A DNA stretch of 64,000 nt from Marinilabiliales bacterium (GTDB lineage Bacteria > Bacteroidota > Bacteroidia > Bacteroidales > ML635J-15): contig PKTB01000003.1 in NCBI GenBank assembly GCA_002869385.1, positions 1-64,000 on the forward strand, read 5' to 3'. Under the pieces are notes generated by a model, which worked only from the letters and a program-made list of their open reading frames with translations, ran no database searches and was not told the DNA's origin. Of this stretch, positions 29,612-39,526 are shown piece after piece. The position numbers and the translations under genes are program-made. Within the stretch, counting starts at the first letter, position 1; each line of letters starts with the position of its first letter.

Positions 29612-30949
29612 ATGGCAAGAAAAAATGTTCTTATTATTGGAGCTGCTGGAAGAGATTTTCACAACTTCAACACTTATTACATAAACAATTCTGACGTAAA
29701 CGTTGTAGCTTTTACAGCTGCTCAGATTCCAGATATTGATGGAAGAAAATACCCTGCTGAATTAGCTGGCGAGTTATACCCAGAAGGTATTCCAATTTAT
29801 GCTCAAGATGAGTTACCAAGATTAATCAAAGACTTACAAGTTGAAGAATGTATATTCTCATATAGTGACGTTCCATATCAAGTAGTAATGAACATTGGTG
29901 CATTAGTAAATGCTTGTGGAGCAAACTTCAACCTATTAGGCCCTGAAAAAACACAAATCAAATCAACTAAGCCGGTAATTGCTGTTGGTGCTGTTCGTAC
30001 AGGTTGTGGTAAATCACAAACATCAAGAAGAATTATAGAATTATTAATGGAAGCAGGTCTTAAAGTAGTTGCTATTCGTCACCCAATGCCTTATGGTGAT
30101 CTAGTTGCTCAAAAAGTTCAGCGTTTTGCTAGTGTAGAAGATTTAGCTAAACACAAATGTACTATTGAGGAAATGGAAGAATACGAACCACATGTATCTC
30201 GTGGAAACGTAATTTATGCAGGTGTTGATTATGAAGCTATTGTTAGAGCTGCAGAACAAGATCCTGATGGTTGTGATGTTATACTTTGGGACGGTGGAAA
30301 TAATGACTTCCCATTCTACAAGCCTGACATGATGGTTACTGTAGTGGATCCACACAGACCTGGTCACGAATTATCATACTACCCAGGTGAAGCTACTTTA
30401 AGATTAGCTGACGTTGTTGTTATTAACAAAATGGACTCTGCTGGACCAGAAGCTATTCAAATTGTTAGAGATAACATTGAGAAAGTTAATCCTAATGCTA
30501 AAGTTGTTGACGGAGCTTCTCCACTATCAATTGACAAACCTGAACTTATCAGAGGTAAGAAAGTATTAGTTGTAGAAGATGGACCAACTCTTACACACGG
30601 TGAAATGAAAATTGGTGCTGGTACTGTTGCTGCTATGAAATGTGGTGCTGCAGAACTTGTTGATCCAAGAGAATATGCTGTAGGTAAATTAGCTGAAACA
30701 TTCCAAATTTATCCTAACATAGGTACTCTTCTTCCAGCTATGGGATATGGTGCTGAGCAGGTTAAAGACTTAGAAAGAACTATCGCTGCTACTCCATGTG
30801 ACGCTGTAGTTATTGCTACTCCAATTGATCTTAACAGAATCGTTAAAATTGACAAACCTAATGTTAAAGTTGGATACGATCTTCAAGAAATTGGAACTCC
30901 AAGTCTTAAAGTTTTCACAGACGAGTTTATTGCTAAATACGTTAAGTAA
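29612..30949 (+). CDS. COG2403-type GTP/ATP-binding protein, cyclic 2,3-diphosphoglycerate synthetase-like
   Basis: 445 residues. The N-terminal Rossmann-like part is at 1-120 (RKNVLIIGAAGRDFHNFN). A P-loop follows (AVGAVRTGCGKSQTSRRI), then a SIMIBI-type core (DVILWDGGNNDFPFY, VVVINKMDSAG). Homologous archaeal proteins make cyclic 2,3-diphosphoglycerate. Bacterial members are usually called only GTPases, and I do not claim the archaeal reaction. Start ATG has an AT-rich leader. It is followed by a terminator, so it is probably a single-gene unit. High use of smooth AT-rich codons (AAA, GTT, GCT) suggests strong expression. Confidence 0.8.
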   Translation: MARKNVLIIGAAGRDFHNFNTYYINNSDVNVVAFTAAQIPDIDGRKYPAELAGELYPEGIPIYAQDELPRLIKDLQVEECIFSYSDVPYQVVMNIGALVNACGANFNLLGPEKTQIKSTKPVIAVGAVRTGCGKSQTSRRIIELLMEAGLKVVAIRHPMPYGDLVAQKVQRFASVEDLAKHKCTIEEMEEYEPHVSRGNVIYAGVDYEAIVRAAEQDPDGCDVILWDGGNNDFPFYKPDMMVTVVDPHRPGHELSYYPGEATLRLADVVVINKMDSAGPEAIQIVRDNIEKVNPNAKVVDGASPLSIDKPELIRGKKVLVVEDGPTLTHGEMKIGAGTVAAMKCGAAELVDPREYAVGKLAETFQIYPNIGTLLPAMGYGAEQVKDLERTIAATPCDAVVIATPIDLNRIVKIDKPNVKVGYDLQEIGTPSLKVFTDEFIAKYVK

Positions 30950-30971
30950 TAACTTAATTTATACATAAAAG

Positions 30972-30998
30972 AAAGCTCTCGATTGAGAGCTTTTTTTT
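30972..30998 (+). terminator. Rho-independent terminator after the COG2403-type gene
   Basis: Stem AAAGCTCTC / GAGAGCTTT with GATT loop and eight Ts. The T-run overlaps the -33 element of the lepA promoter. Confidence 0.9.
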
Positions 30999-31028
30999 GT
31001 GCTATCTATCTGAAATGTTGTATATTTG
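30996..31028 (+). promoter_or_regulatory. Bacteroidota-type promoter for lepA
   Basis: TTTG (30996-30999), 21 nt, then TATATTTG (31021-31028) agree with the TTTG-N19/21-TAnnTTTG consensus. It lies inside the longer open frame that starts at 30997, which supports the internal ATG at 31051 as the lepA start. Confidence 0.7.
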
Positions 31029-31050
31029 CCGATTATTAGAATTACAACAG

Positions 31051-32841
31051 ATGAAGAACACTCGTAACTTTTGCATAATAGCTCATATAGACCATGGGAA
31101 AAGTACTTTAGCTGATCGTCTACTTCAAACTACAAACTCTGTAAATGAAAGAGACTTTCAGAATCAGATGCTTGACGACATGGATATAGAGAGAGAAAGA
31201 GGTATTACTATCAAAAGCCACGCAATACAAATGGAATATCAGGAAGGAAAAGAAAAGTACATTCTCAACCTGATTGATACTCCCGGTCACGTTGATTTTT
31301 CATACGAAGTTAGTCGTTCGATTGCAGCATGCGAAGGAGCACTATTAATAGTTGATGCTACACAAGGTGTTCAAGCACAAACTATATCAACTCTCTATCA
31401 AGCTATTGATAATGATTTAGAAATCATTCCAGTACTTAACAAGATGGATCTCGACGCTGCAATGCCAGAAGAAGTTGAAGATCAAATTCTTGAACTTATT
31501 GGAGGTGAGCGTGAAGATATTATACACGCTAGCGGAAAAACAGGATTTGGAGTTGATAAAATCATTGATGCAATTATCAATAAAATCCCTGCACCTGTTG
31601 GTGATCCAGAGAAACCACTAGAAGCTTTAATATTTGATTCAGTCTTTAATTCCTTTCGCGGAATAATCGCATATTTTAGAATTCTTAATGGTTCTATTCA
31701 TAAAAAAGAATTAGTAAAATTTGTAAATACTGGTAAAGAATATTATGCTGATGAAATCGGTGTTCTAAAAATGTGCAATAACCAACCCAAAGACAAACTT
31801 TCAGCCGGTGATGTTGGATATATTATATCTGGGATAAAAACAGCTGTAGAAGTTAAAGTTGGAGATACAATAACCTCTGTTGAAAACCCATGTGAAAAAG
31901 CAATAGAAGGATTTTCGGAAGTAAAACCTATGCTTTTTGCAGGTATTTACCCAGTAGATGCTGATGATTATGAAGAACTTCGAGCATCAATCGAAAAACT
32001 TCAATTAAATGATGCATCACTAACATTCACCCTTGAGTCTTCTGCTGCATTAGTCTTTGGTTTCCGTTGTGGTTTTCTTGGTTTACTCCATATGGAAATA
32101 GTTCAGGAAAGACTGGATAGAGAGTTTGATATGGATGTTATTACTACTGTACCAAACGTTCAATATCTAGCATACACAACTAAAGGAGAAGTAATTGAAG
32201 TACATAATCCATCAGGTATGCCGGAACCAAATTATCTTGACTACGTTGAAGAACCATATATTAAAGGTACTGTAATCACTAAATCTGATTATGTTGGGTC
32301 AATTATTAAGCTAGTAATCGACAAAAGAGGAATGCTTCAAAATCAGATTTATCTAAGTACTGATAGAGTTGAATTACATTTTGATATCCCATTAGGTGAA
32401 ATAGTTTTTGATTTTTATGATAGATTAAAAAGTATCTCAAAAGGCTATGCATCTTTTGACTATTTTCAATCAGGATATGAGAAATCAAAACTTGTTAGGT
32501 TGGACATTTTACTCAATGGTGAAATGGTAGATGCTCTATCAACCTTAACACACTTTGACAATGCTCAAAGCTTTGGTCGTAGAATGTGCGAAAAGCTCAA
32601 GGATCTTATCCCGAGACAACAGTTTGATGTTGCTATTCAGGCAGCTATCGGAAGTAAAATCATTGCCCGAGAAACAGTTAAAGCACTTAGAAAAGATGTT
32701 ACTGCAAAATGTTATGGTGGTGATATTACCCGTAAACGTAAACTACTAGAAAAGCAGAAGAAAGGTAAAAAACGTATGCGTCAGGTAGGTAATGTTGAGG
32801 TTCCTCAATCTGCATTTTTAGCAGTTCTAAAACTAGACTAA
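31051..32841 (+). CDS. lepA: Elongation factor 4 (LepA)
   Basis: Ribosome-associated translational GTPase that back-translocates or remodels stalled ribosomes. The start at 31051 gives [19 protein letters not shown], the standard LepA N-terminus. The longer frame from 30997 would run through the promoter. G motifs are AHIDHGKST (G1), DTPGHVDF (G3) and NKMD (G4). LepA-specific parts are [30 protein letters not shown] and the C-terminal [20 protein letters not shown] ending [11 protein letters not shown]. Length (596 residues) matches the family, and no unusual residue is seen in the conserved motifs. Confidence 0.95.
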   Translation: MKNTRNFCIIAHIDHGKSTLADRLLQTTNSVNERDFQNQMLDDMDIERERGITIKSHAIQMEYQEGKEKYILNLIDTPGHVDFSYEVSRSIAACEGALLIVDATQGVQAQTISTLYQAIDNDLEIIPVLNKMDLDAAMPEEVEDQILELIGGEREDIIHASGKTGFGVDKIIDAIINKIPAPVGDPEKPLEALIFDSVFNSFRGIIAYFRILNGSIHKKELVKFVNTGKEYYADEIGVLKMCNNQPKDKLSAGDVGYIISGIKTAVEVKVGDTITSVENPCEKAIEGFSEVKPMLFAGIYPVDADDYEELRASIEKLQLNDASLTFTLESSAALVFGFRCGFLGLLHMEIVQERLDREFDMDVITTVPNVQYLAYTTKGEVIEVHNPSGMPEPNYLDYVEEPYIKGTVITKSDYVGSIIKLVIDKRGMLQNQIYLSTDRVELHFDIPLGEIVFDFYDRLKSISKGYASFDYFQSGYEKSKLVRLDILLNGEMVDALSTLTHFDNAQSFGRRMCEKLKDLIPRQQFDVAIQAAIGSKIIARETVKALRKDVTAKCYGGDITRKRKLLEKQKKGKKRMRQVGNVEVPQSAFLAVLKLD

Positions 32842-32844
32842 ATC

Positions 32845-33735
32845 TTAGATATTCTTAAGGTATTGAAATATCATATTATTAATAATATGCATTCCTTTAT
32901 AGTTTAACTTATCAGGAGTATCAGAAACCTTGTGATAGTCTTCATGAACACCTGTGGAGAAGAAAATTACATGACCTTTATAATTAGATAAAACTGAATG
33001 GTCTCCTGTTAATTCTTCTTTATCTTGAAAATATAATTCTCCAGCCGGAAAATCAAATGCTTGATATGGATCGAATCCCTTTTTTGAATTAAATATTAGC
33101 ATTTGTTTTGTTTCCCTGTCTAATCGTCCTATCATATCAAGATTAATCAGCAAACAAACCGATTTCAATTCGTTTGCATTACTATCATTAAAATACTTTG
33201 CACCAAATAAGCCTTTTTCGTGAGCTCCGGTAAATAAAAAAATATAATTATAATTCTTATTCCCTTTCCGCTTAATCTTTTTAGCTAAAAGCAGGTTTAA
33301 AGCAACTCCAGAAGCATTATCATCAGCTCCCGGATGTACCTTGTCGCTGACAAAGCTTCTAGATCTAGGCCCTCCTAAACCAATATGGTCGTAATGTGAA
33401 ATAATTAAAATTGTTGAATCTGCACCATTATCAATTCTTCCAATAATATTCTGCGAACTCAAGGTATCTCCTTTATTTACAAATGTAAAATATTGTGAGT
33501 ATGAATATTCAAAAAATGGACTAATATGAAGCTTTTGCAGCTCGTCAGAAATATATTTTGAAGCATATTTCTCATAAACACTACCTCCATCCCTACCCAT
33601 CAAGCTGTCAGATGATAAAAATGTAATTGTCTTATGCAGAAAAACAGAATCTCTTTTGTAACCTCGTGCTGAGACTACAAAAGAGAAACTTAATAAATAG
33701 ATTAACAATAATATCTGAATAAATCTGATTTTCAA
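32845..33735 (-). CDS. Secreted M28-family metallopeptidase
   Basis: 296 residues. A signal peptide ends near SFVVSARG. It has a PA-like start and the M28 zinc-aminopeptidase core: ligands at SHYDH, HPGADDNASGVAL (bridging Asp), TGAHEKGLFGAKYF (Glu; the usual EE appears as HE), NLDMIGRL (Asp) and VHEDYHKVSDTPDKL (His). The replacement of the first Glu by His in the EE pair is seen in other Bacteroidota members as far as I recall, so I do not take it as inactivating. It lies convergent with lepA, 3 bp apart, and 9 bp from the fibre gene end. Confidence 0.8.
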   Translation of the reverse strand: MKIRFIQILLLIYLLSFSFVVSARGYKRDSVFLHKTITFLSSDSLMGRDGGSVYEKYASKYISDELQKLHISPFFEYSYSQYFTFVNKGDTLSSQNIIGRIDNGADSTILIISHYDHIGLGGPRSRSFVSDKVHPGADDNASGVALNLLLAKKIKRKGNKNYNYIFLFTGAHEKGLFGAKYFNDSNANELKSVCLLINLDMIGRLDRETKQMLIFNSKKGFDPYQAFDFPAGELYFQDKEELTGDHSVLSNYKGHVIFFSTGVHEDYHKVSDTPDKLNYKGMHIINNMIFQYLKNI

Positions 33736-33744
33736 TTAAAATTA

Positions 33745-36700
33745 CTATTGATTATTTAAATTTCTTTCTTCTTCGGCTTTTTTAGCTGCTTCATCTACCG
33801 GTTCCTCAGGAATAGCATCAAATCTGAGTTTTGTTCCATCCCACCACATTGGAGTAGCATTTCTGTTTGTTATGTTGTCATTGAACATAAAGCCTTTTAG
33901 ATTATTACTGAATTCTTCATTAGCAATATCTTTTGGTAAGTTTGCCTCTTTATAATCAATACGTTCTGCAACAGCTATCCATGTGAAGTTAACAGTATTA
34001 CCTGTTGAATTATCATTAGCAATTACAAAACCGTCATTTCTAATTTCTTTCACATATAAAGGAGCCCAAACACCTACAGCAGAAACAGTAATAGTAGGTA
34101 GATTATCTGCACTTACTAATGCAACAAAATCTTTATCAAAAGCTACAAATACTTCACTTGAATTTATTTCAGATTTTCCATCTGCATAAACTTTTAAGTT
34201 TGTAGATGTTACAGTATATGCAGCATTTCTTCCTTCTGCAGAAGTTACAATATCAGCAGAGAAACCATCAGTATAAGAATTCCCATCATTATAAAGAGCA
34301 TACATTTCACCTGAAGTTGTAAATCCCATGAGTTCACCATAAGACCAACCTCCCATAAGACTACCATACGCACCTATACCTATTTGTGATAATTCTTCAT
34401 CAGGCATAAATCCTGTACCAGTTGTTGAAGAAGTGAAATATCCACCATAAGTTGAAGAGCCACTATTCTTATATCCTAATGAACCCCAATAGCTACCATC
34501 ATATCTTGCTCCAAGAACACCACCTGCTCTAGTATAATCGTTCCAATTAAAACCTGATGTACCAAATGAATAAAGATCTCCCCAATAATTATAACCTTTT
34601 ATTGCAGAATTAGAAGTAGAATATGAATAATTTGTACCATCATTTTGTGAATCTCTGGTTCTGTATGCATATAGACTTGCTTGTCCATCACCATCAGCTG
34701 TTAAATGTTGATCATAAACATACAATCTATAGTCTGTCGAAGGTGTAGTATTAATTGCAGTATGACCGTGATAACCGATAGTCATTCTTTTTGATAAAGT
34801 CGTTGTTCCATCATCAGTTGTCCAAAAAGACATATCTGTTGGGTAATCTCCTGATGCACCAGTAGTACCTCTTTCAACTAATATTCTTGCTTGTCCTGTT
34901 GTTGAATGAGTATCTCCAAAATCAATAATTGACATATCTGAACCAGAACTTGTCAGATTTCCTCCGTATTGCAAAAACATACTTGTTCCTGTACCAGTTA
35001 TATGCATGAGTGCATTAGGAGAAACATTACCTATACCTAAACGATTACTAGCTGCGTTATAATAAAAACTACCCGGATCATACGTCTGTGTATTTGCTCC
35101 ATTCCAATATGACACATATCCACTACTTCCTGTTCCGGTTACCATATTGGTATGTGTATGATCACCCTCTGCAACAGTATTTGCCGCAGTTCCAAAAGTA
35201 GCACTAAAGGTTGTTCCAGCAAGAGTAATACCATTACCTGCAGAATATGTTGTATTATCATCATTTGCATTAACCCAAGCTTGTATATCTGTCCAATGCT
35301 GACCATCAAGTAAATCAGCATCTAGATCTGAACCAGTACCTTCAGACACATCAAATGTTGTACCTGTTAATGTCAATTGATTACCAGCAGAATATGTAGT
35401 GTTATTATCAGGAACAGTTACAGTTCCACCTCCATCTGACAATGTAATATCATGGCCAACAATGCTTAAAGTTTGAAACTCATTAGCTGGATCCGCATCT
35501 GCATCTGTATCATCATCCAAAGCAGAAAGGTCAACTGTTGCAGAAGTTCCATTTTCGATAAAGATTTCAAGTGTATTACCAGTTAAAGTTGCACTTGTCA
35601 GATTCTGATCATCTGTTCCGGTTCCATCTTGCAAAGAAGCTAAATCTACTGTCTCGTTTGTTCCACCTTCGATACCAATTGTTAGTACTGTTCCTGCTAA
35701 GCCTGAACCAGAAACATTTTGGTCGTCTGTTCCTGTTCCATCTTGTAAAGCAGCTAAATCAACTGATGCTGATGTACCATCTTCTATATCTATTTGAAGT
35801 GTTGTTCCGGTTAAACTTGCTCCAGTTAGATTCTGATCATCTGTTCCTGTACCGTCTTGTAAAGCAGCCAAATCAACTGTCTCATTTGTTCCGCCTTCGA
35901 TACCAATTGTAAGTACTGTTCCTGCTAAGCCTGAACCAGAAATATTTTGATCGTCTGTTCCTGTTCCATCTTGTAAAGCAGCCAAATCAACTGATGCTGA
36001 TGTACCATCTTCTATATCTATTTGAAGTGTTGTTCCGGTTAAGCTTGCTCCAGTTAGATTCTGATCATCTGTTCCTGTACCGTCTTGCAATGAAGCTAAG
36101 TCAACAGTTTCATTTGTTCCGCCTTCGATACCAATTGTTAGTACTGTTCCTGCTAAGCCTGAACCTGAGATATTTTGGTCGTCTGTTCCAGTTCCATCTT
36201 GTAAAGCAGCCAAATCAACTGACGCTGATGTACCATCTTCTATATCTATTTGAAGTGTTGTTCCCGTTAAGCTTGCTCCTGTAAGATTCTGATCGTCTGT
36301 TCCTGTTCCATCTTGTAATCCTGCCAGATCTACAGTCTCATTTAAACCATTATCAATGCCAATTGTAAGAACAGTACCTGTTAAATTCGAACCAGAAATA
36401 TCCTGATATTCATTAGTTGGGTCAGCATCTGCATCAGTATCATCATCAAGCGCTGACAAATCAACTAAAGCAGATGAACCATTTTCTATGTCGATTTGCA
36501 AAGTTGTACCAATCAAAGACGCACCTGTTAAATCCTGATCATCAGTTCCAGTTCCATCCTGCAATGCAGCCAAATCTACAGATGCTGATGTCCCATCCTC
36601 AATATCAATTTGAAGTGTTGTTCCTGTAAGTGATGCACCAGTAAGATTTTGGTCATCACTACTACTTCCTGCTAAAGTTGCAAGATCAACATTTTGACTT

Positions 36701-38277
36701 GTTCCATTTTCTATTCCAATTGTAAGAACTGTTCCTACTAAAACACAACCTGAAATATTCTGATCATCAGTCCCTGTACCGTCTTGCAATGCTGCTAAGT
36801 CTACTGTCGTTGATAATCCATTCTCAATATCTATCTGTAAAGTTGTGCCAGTTAAAGATGCACCGCTAAGGTTTTGATCATCAGTTCCAGTTCCATCTTG
36901 TAATGATGCTAAGTCAACTGTCTCATTTGTACCATTTTCAATTCCAATTGTAAGAACAGTCCCAGCTAGTCCAGACCCTGATATATTCTGATCATCAGTT
37001 CCGGTTCCATCCTGTAATCCGGCTAAATCAACTGATGCTGATGTACCATCCTCAATATCAATCTGAAGTGTTGTTCCGGTTAAACTTGCTCCTGTAAGAT
37101 TCTGGTCATCAGTTCCGGTTCCGTCTTGCAATGATGCTAAGTCTACTGTCTCATTTGTACCATTTTCAATTCCAATTGTAAGAACTGTACCTGCTAATCC
37201 TGAACCTGATATGTTCTGGTCATCAGTTCCTGTTCCATCCTGCAATGCTGCCAAATCAACAGTTGCAGAAGTTCCATCTTCAATATCTATTTGCAAAGAT
37301 GTTCCTGTAAGTGTTGCGGCAGTCAAACCCTGATCGTCTGTACCGGTTCCATCTTGTAAAGCAGCTAAATCAACAGATGCTGAAGTTCCATCTTCAATAT
37401 CTATTTGAAGTGTTGTTCCTGTTAAACTTGCTGCTGTAAGCCCCTGATCATCTGTTCCGGTTACGTCTTGAAGAGAAGCAAGGTCAACCATTTCTGAAGT
37501 ACCATTTTCAATTCCAATTGTAAGCTCTGTACCTGTCAATACTGAGCCGGAAATATTTTGATATTCATTGGTTGTGTCTGCGTCTGCGTCATCAACTTCA
37601 TCAGGCAATGTTACTGTACCTCCATCTGAAAGGGTAAGGTCCTGACCTGAGATGCTTAAAGTCTGAATCTCGTTGAGTGGGTCATTATCAGCATCATCAA
37701 CCAAATCCTCAGGTAATTCTATAAAACCACCATCACTCAAATATATAGTGTCATTTGAAATACTAATAATTTGAATTTCATTTGTAGCACTATAATCTAC
37801 TTCTGTATGTCCATTAATCGCTGATGAATTTAATGAATGAAATGCGTATGGAACAGCAAGTAATTGCTGCAAAGCAACAAGCTGGAATGTCCCATCATTC
37901 TCAATATCAAGTTCTACCTTAAGAAACTTTTTATCTTCTCCCCATGGGACATTTAAAATAGTATCATAGGTTGCTGCTCCTGTAGTTATTCCATGACCAA
38001 TAATTACATTGAACAAGCCATACATATCTGTATTTGTCTCATGGGTTTCCTGATACAATAATTCGCCATCAACTGAAGCATCAATAATACTAAATCTAAC
38101 AGCTATAGTTTTTTCATATAAAATATTGCCATCTATATCCATTCCGGCAATCTCTTTGCCATTCTCATCTAATGCAACTGCCTGATAATTAACACCATCA
38201 ACAATCTGTGCATTAGCAATCTTTGTCGCAAGTAAAGCTAAAGCGCTTACTAAAATAATTATATATATCTTTTTCAT
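33745..38277 (-). CDS. Very large fibre-like repeat protein
   Basis: 1510 residues. A signal peptide is followed by a common Bacteroidota fibre N-terminal domain (VDGVNYQAVALDENG, YGLFNVIIGHG, LLAVPYAFHS). Two approximate repeats (LSISGQDLTLSDGGTVTLPD) come next, then 18 alternating 38-residue repeats (positions about 240-935). The C-terminal region has LGIGNVSPNALMHITGTG and resembles phage tail-fibre heads, ending in a charged tail (EEPVDEAAKKAEEERN). No T9SS domain or S74 autocleavage site is obvious. Its start codon overlaps the stop of the barrel-like gene (ATGA), so the two are translationally coupled. Likely surface or secreted filament; ligand unknown. Confidence 0.75.
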   Translation of the reverse strand: MKKIYIIILVSALALLATKIANAQIVDGVNYQAVALDENGKEIAGMDIDGNILYEKTIAVRFSIIDASVDGELLYQETHETNTDMYGLFNVIIGHGITTGAATYDTILNVPWGEDKKFLKVELDIENDGTFQLVALQQLLAVPYAFHSLNSSAINGHTEVDYSATNEIQIISISNDTIYLSDGGFIELPEDLVDDADNDPLNEIQTLSISGQDLTLSDGGTVTLPDEVDDADADTTNEYQNISGSVLTGTELTIGIENGTSEMVDLASLQDVTGTDDQGLTAASLTGTTLQIDIEDGTSASVDLAALQDGTGTDDQGLTAATLTGTSLQIDIEDGTSATVDLAALQDGTGTDDQNISGSGLAGTVLTIGIENGTNETVDLASLQDGTGTDDQNLTGASLTGTTLQIDIEDGTSASVDLAGLQDGTGTDDQNISGSGLAGTVLTIGIENGTNETVDLASLQDGTGTDDQNLSGASLTGTTLQIDIENGLSTTVDLAALQDGTGTDDQNISGCVLVGTVLTIGIENGTSQNVDLATLAGSSSDDQNLTGASLTGTTLQIDIEDGTSASVDLAALQDGTGTDDQDLTGASLIGTTLQIDIENGSSALVDLSALDDDTDADADPTNEYQDISGSNLTGTVLTIGIDNGLNETVDLAGLQDGTGTDDQNLTGASLTGTTLQIDIEDGTSASVDLAALQDGTGTDDQNISGSGLAGTVLTIGIEGGTNETVDLASLQDGTGTDDQNLTGASLTGTTLQIDIEDGTSASVDLAALQDGTGTDDQNISGSGLAGTVLTIGIEGGTNETVDLAALQDGTGTDDQNLTGASLTGTTLQIDIEDGTSASVDLAALQDGTGTDDQNVSGSGLAGTVLTIGIEGGTNETVDLASLQDGTGTDDQNLTSATLTGNTLEIFIENGTSATVDLSALDDDTDADADPANEFQTLSIVGHDITLSDGGGTVTVPDNNTTYSAGNQLTLTGTTFDVSEGTGSDLDADLLDGQHWTDIQAWVNANDDNTTYSAGNGITLAGTTFSATFGTAANTVAEGDHTHTNMVTGTGSSGYVSYWNGANTQTYDPGSFYYNAASNRLGIGNVSPNALMHITGTGTSMFLQYGGNLTSSGSDMSIIDFGDTHSTTGQARILVERGTTGASGDYPTDMSFWTTDDGTTTLSKRMTIGYHGHTAINTTPSTDYRLYVYDQHLTADGDGQASLYAYRTRDSQNDGTNYSYSTSNSAIKGYNYWGDLYSFGTSGFNWNDYTRAGGVLGARYDGSYWGSLGYKNSGSSTYGGYFTSSTTGTGFMPDEELSQIGIGAYGSLMGGWSYGELMGFTTSGEMYALYNDGNSYTDGFSADIVTSAEGRNAAYTVTSTNLKVYADGKSEINSSEVFVAFDKDFVALVSADNLPTITVSAVGVWAPLYVKEIRNDGFVIANDNSTGNTVNFTWIAVAERIDYKEANLPKDIANEEFSNNLKGFMFNDNITNRNATPMWWDGTKLRFDAIPEEPVDEAAKKAEEERNLNNQ
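35473..37557 (-). repeat. Eighteen alternating 114-bp repeats in the fibre gene
   Basis: In gene order the units are B A A B A B A B A A B A B A B A B A. Type A is like NLTGASLTGTTLQIDIEDG and type B like NISGSGLAGTVLTIGIENG. All end VDLAALQDGTGTDDQ or similar, 38 residues each; two units carry a longer tail (DDDTDADADPTNEYQ). The A-B pair forms a 228-bp higher-order unit with very high DNA identity in the 35.6-36.3 kb part, which points to recent expansion. Confidence 0.95.
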
Positions 38278-38927
38278 ATCCTTGGGGTTTTATCGTTATT
38301 ATCAATATTAAAGATCAATACAAAATGTATTGAAACTGCTCTGTTAAATAATTTTTGATTGTCTCCAACATTTAGATTTTTTTCAAGTTGTCCAAATCCG
38401 GTAGAATTGCGTAATTCAAAATAAATTCCTGCAATGCTTGTAAAATCATATTGAACACCAATAAATTCGCTCAAACCGAAATCAATCTTCTTAATGCTTT
38501 CACTATCAAGCATATTATAATACTCTTCTCCAATAAACTGGTCAGCTTTGTACAAATATGCAAAATATGGTGAAATACCTGCATATGGTTTAAATTTCCA
38601 TTCATTATAAATATATCCTGCACCAAAGTTTAAATCCAGGTAATTTAATTACCATTTGAGTCTTTGATTATTGTTAATAATTGATACAGCTCCCCAGTTC
38701 TTATATCCTAGTTCGGGACGAATAAAAATGCCCATATCAAAGATTTTCGAATAATTTACTCCATAAGAATAATTAATATCAGAGCTGAGTGTTTCGTCAA
38801 CTGTTCCCTCTGAATCCACAAATTTGAATTTTGAATATGTTTGGGCAAAATGAACAGAAAAATTATTCTGACCAAATGCTATCATGACAAAAAACAACAA
38901 AGTACTTATAATTGTAATCTTTTTCAT
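38274..38927 (-). CDS. Outer-membrane barrel-like protein, interrupted by in-frame TAA
   Basis: 218 codons including one TAA at 38649-38651. The N-terminal part has a signal peptide (TLLFFVMIAFGQ) and barrel strands (FSVHFAQTYSKFKFVD, YGVNYSKIFDMGIFIRPELG). After LKW-stop, the frame resumes with LNYLDLNFGAGYIYNEW and FKPYAGISPYFAYLY, which is the continuous strand-turn-strand series of an OmpW/PorT-like barrel. The last residues end at TGA 38274-38276, overlapping the fibre gene ATG, which argues that this frame was under selection. It lies 2 bp after the 38930 gene. Confidence 0.7.
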
Positions 38928-38929
38928 AG

Positions 38930-39430
38930 TTAAAAAGTTTTAGTTATTTTTTTTGTAACAAGATTTGACATATCACTTTGTTTATATACATTAACAAAGT
39001 AAACACCAGGTGCTAAATCAGAGAAGTTGTATGAATATTTTGCATTTGACAAAATATTGTCTTCAAAAATTATCTGACCTAACATATTTGACATATTAAA
39101 AACTACAGGAATCTCCTCTCCTCCAAGTTCAATGTATATTACATCCTGAAAAGGATTTGGATAAACACTTAATGTAAACTCTATTTCTGAATGGTAAATA
39201 GTCATTGTAGAAGATAATGGCTGTTGAAAACCTTGTCTAATTACCTTACCATCCTCTAATATTTTAGTTCCGGTAAGTGAAGACTGTCCAACTGTTTGGC
39301 TTACTGCCACGTTCGAAAAGCTCCCTGCATTTCCAAATGAGTTAATAGATTGTCGCATTATTTTCTGCGAATAGCCCCCTCCGGAAATAAGCAATAAAAG
39401 TGAGAGAGTCATAAGAAATAACTTTTTCAT
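38930..39430 (-). CDS. Short T9SS-exported protein
   Basis: 166 residues counted from the ATG giving MKKLFLMTLSLLL; the upstream in-frame ATG would add a poorly conserved extension. A signal peptide ends GGYSQ. The middle has SVAVSQTVGQSSL and IRQGFQQPLSS, a phrase typical of Bacteroidota T9SS proteins of minimal size. The sorting domain is at about 85-166 (LSVYPNPFQDVIYIEL ... GVYFVNVYKQSDMSNL ... KITKTF). First gene of the three-gene group with the barrel-like and fibre genes. It might be a carrier or anchor for the fibre (inference). Confidence 0.8.
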   Translation of the reverse strand: MKKLFLMTLSLLLLISGGGYSQKIMRQSINSFGNAGSFSNVAVSQTVGQSSLTGTKILEDGKVIRQGFQQPLSSTMTIYHSEIEFTLSVYPNPFQDVIYIELGGEEIPVVFNMSNMLGQIIFEDNILSNAKYSYNFSDLAPGVYFVNVYKQSDMSNLVTKKITKTF

Positions 39431-39526
39431 ATTAAGGTAAATTGATGAGCTTATAAAGATATAAAAATACATATATAATTCCAAGTTTAATGTAATGTTT
39501 TATATTTTAAACTTGTAATGATATAA

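Noticed and set aside
29612..30949. Firm assignment to cyclic 2,3-diphosphoglycerate synthesis
   Set aside because: The homology is to the family only; bacterial members have not, to my knowledge, been shown to make this compound.
30997..31050. Upstream start for lepA
   Set aside because: The extra N-terminus is translated from the promoter and terminator; the standard LepA start is at 31051.
35571..36629. Long plus-strand open frames opposite the fibre gene
   Set aside because: They are mirror images of the 114-bp repeats of the minus-strand gene; composition (Leu/His-rich) and lack of start context show they are shadows.
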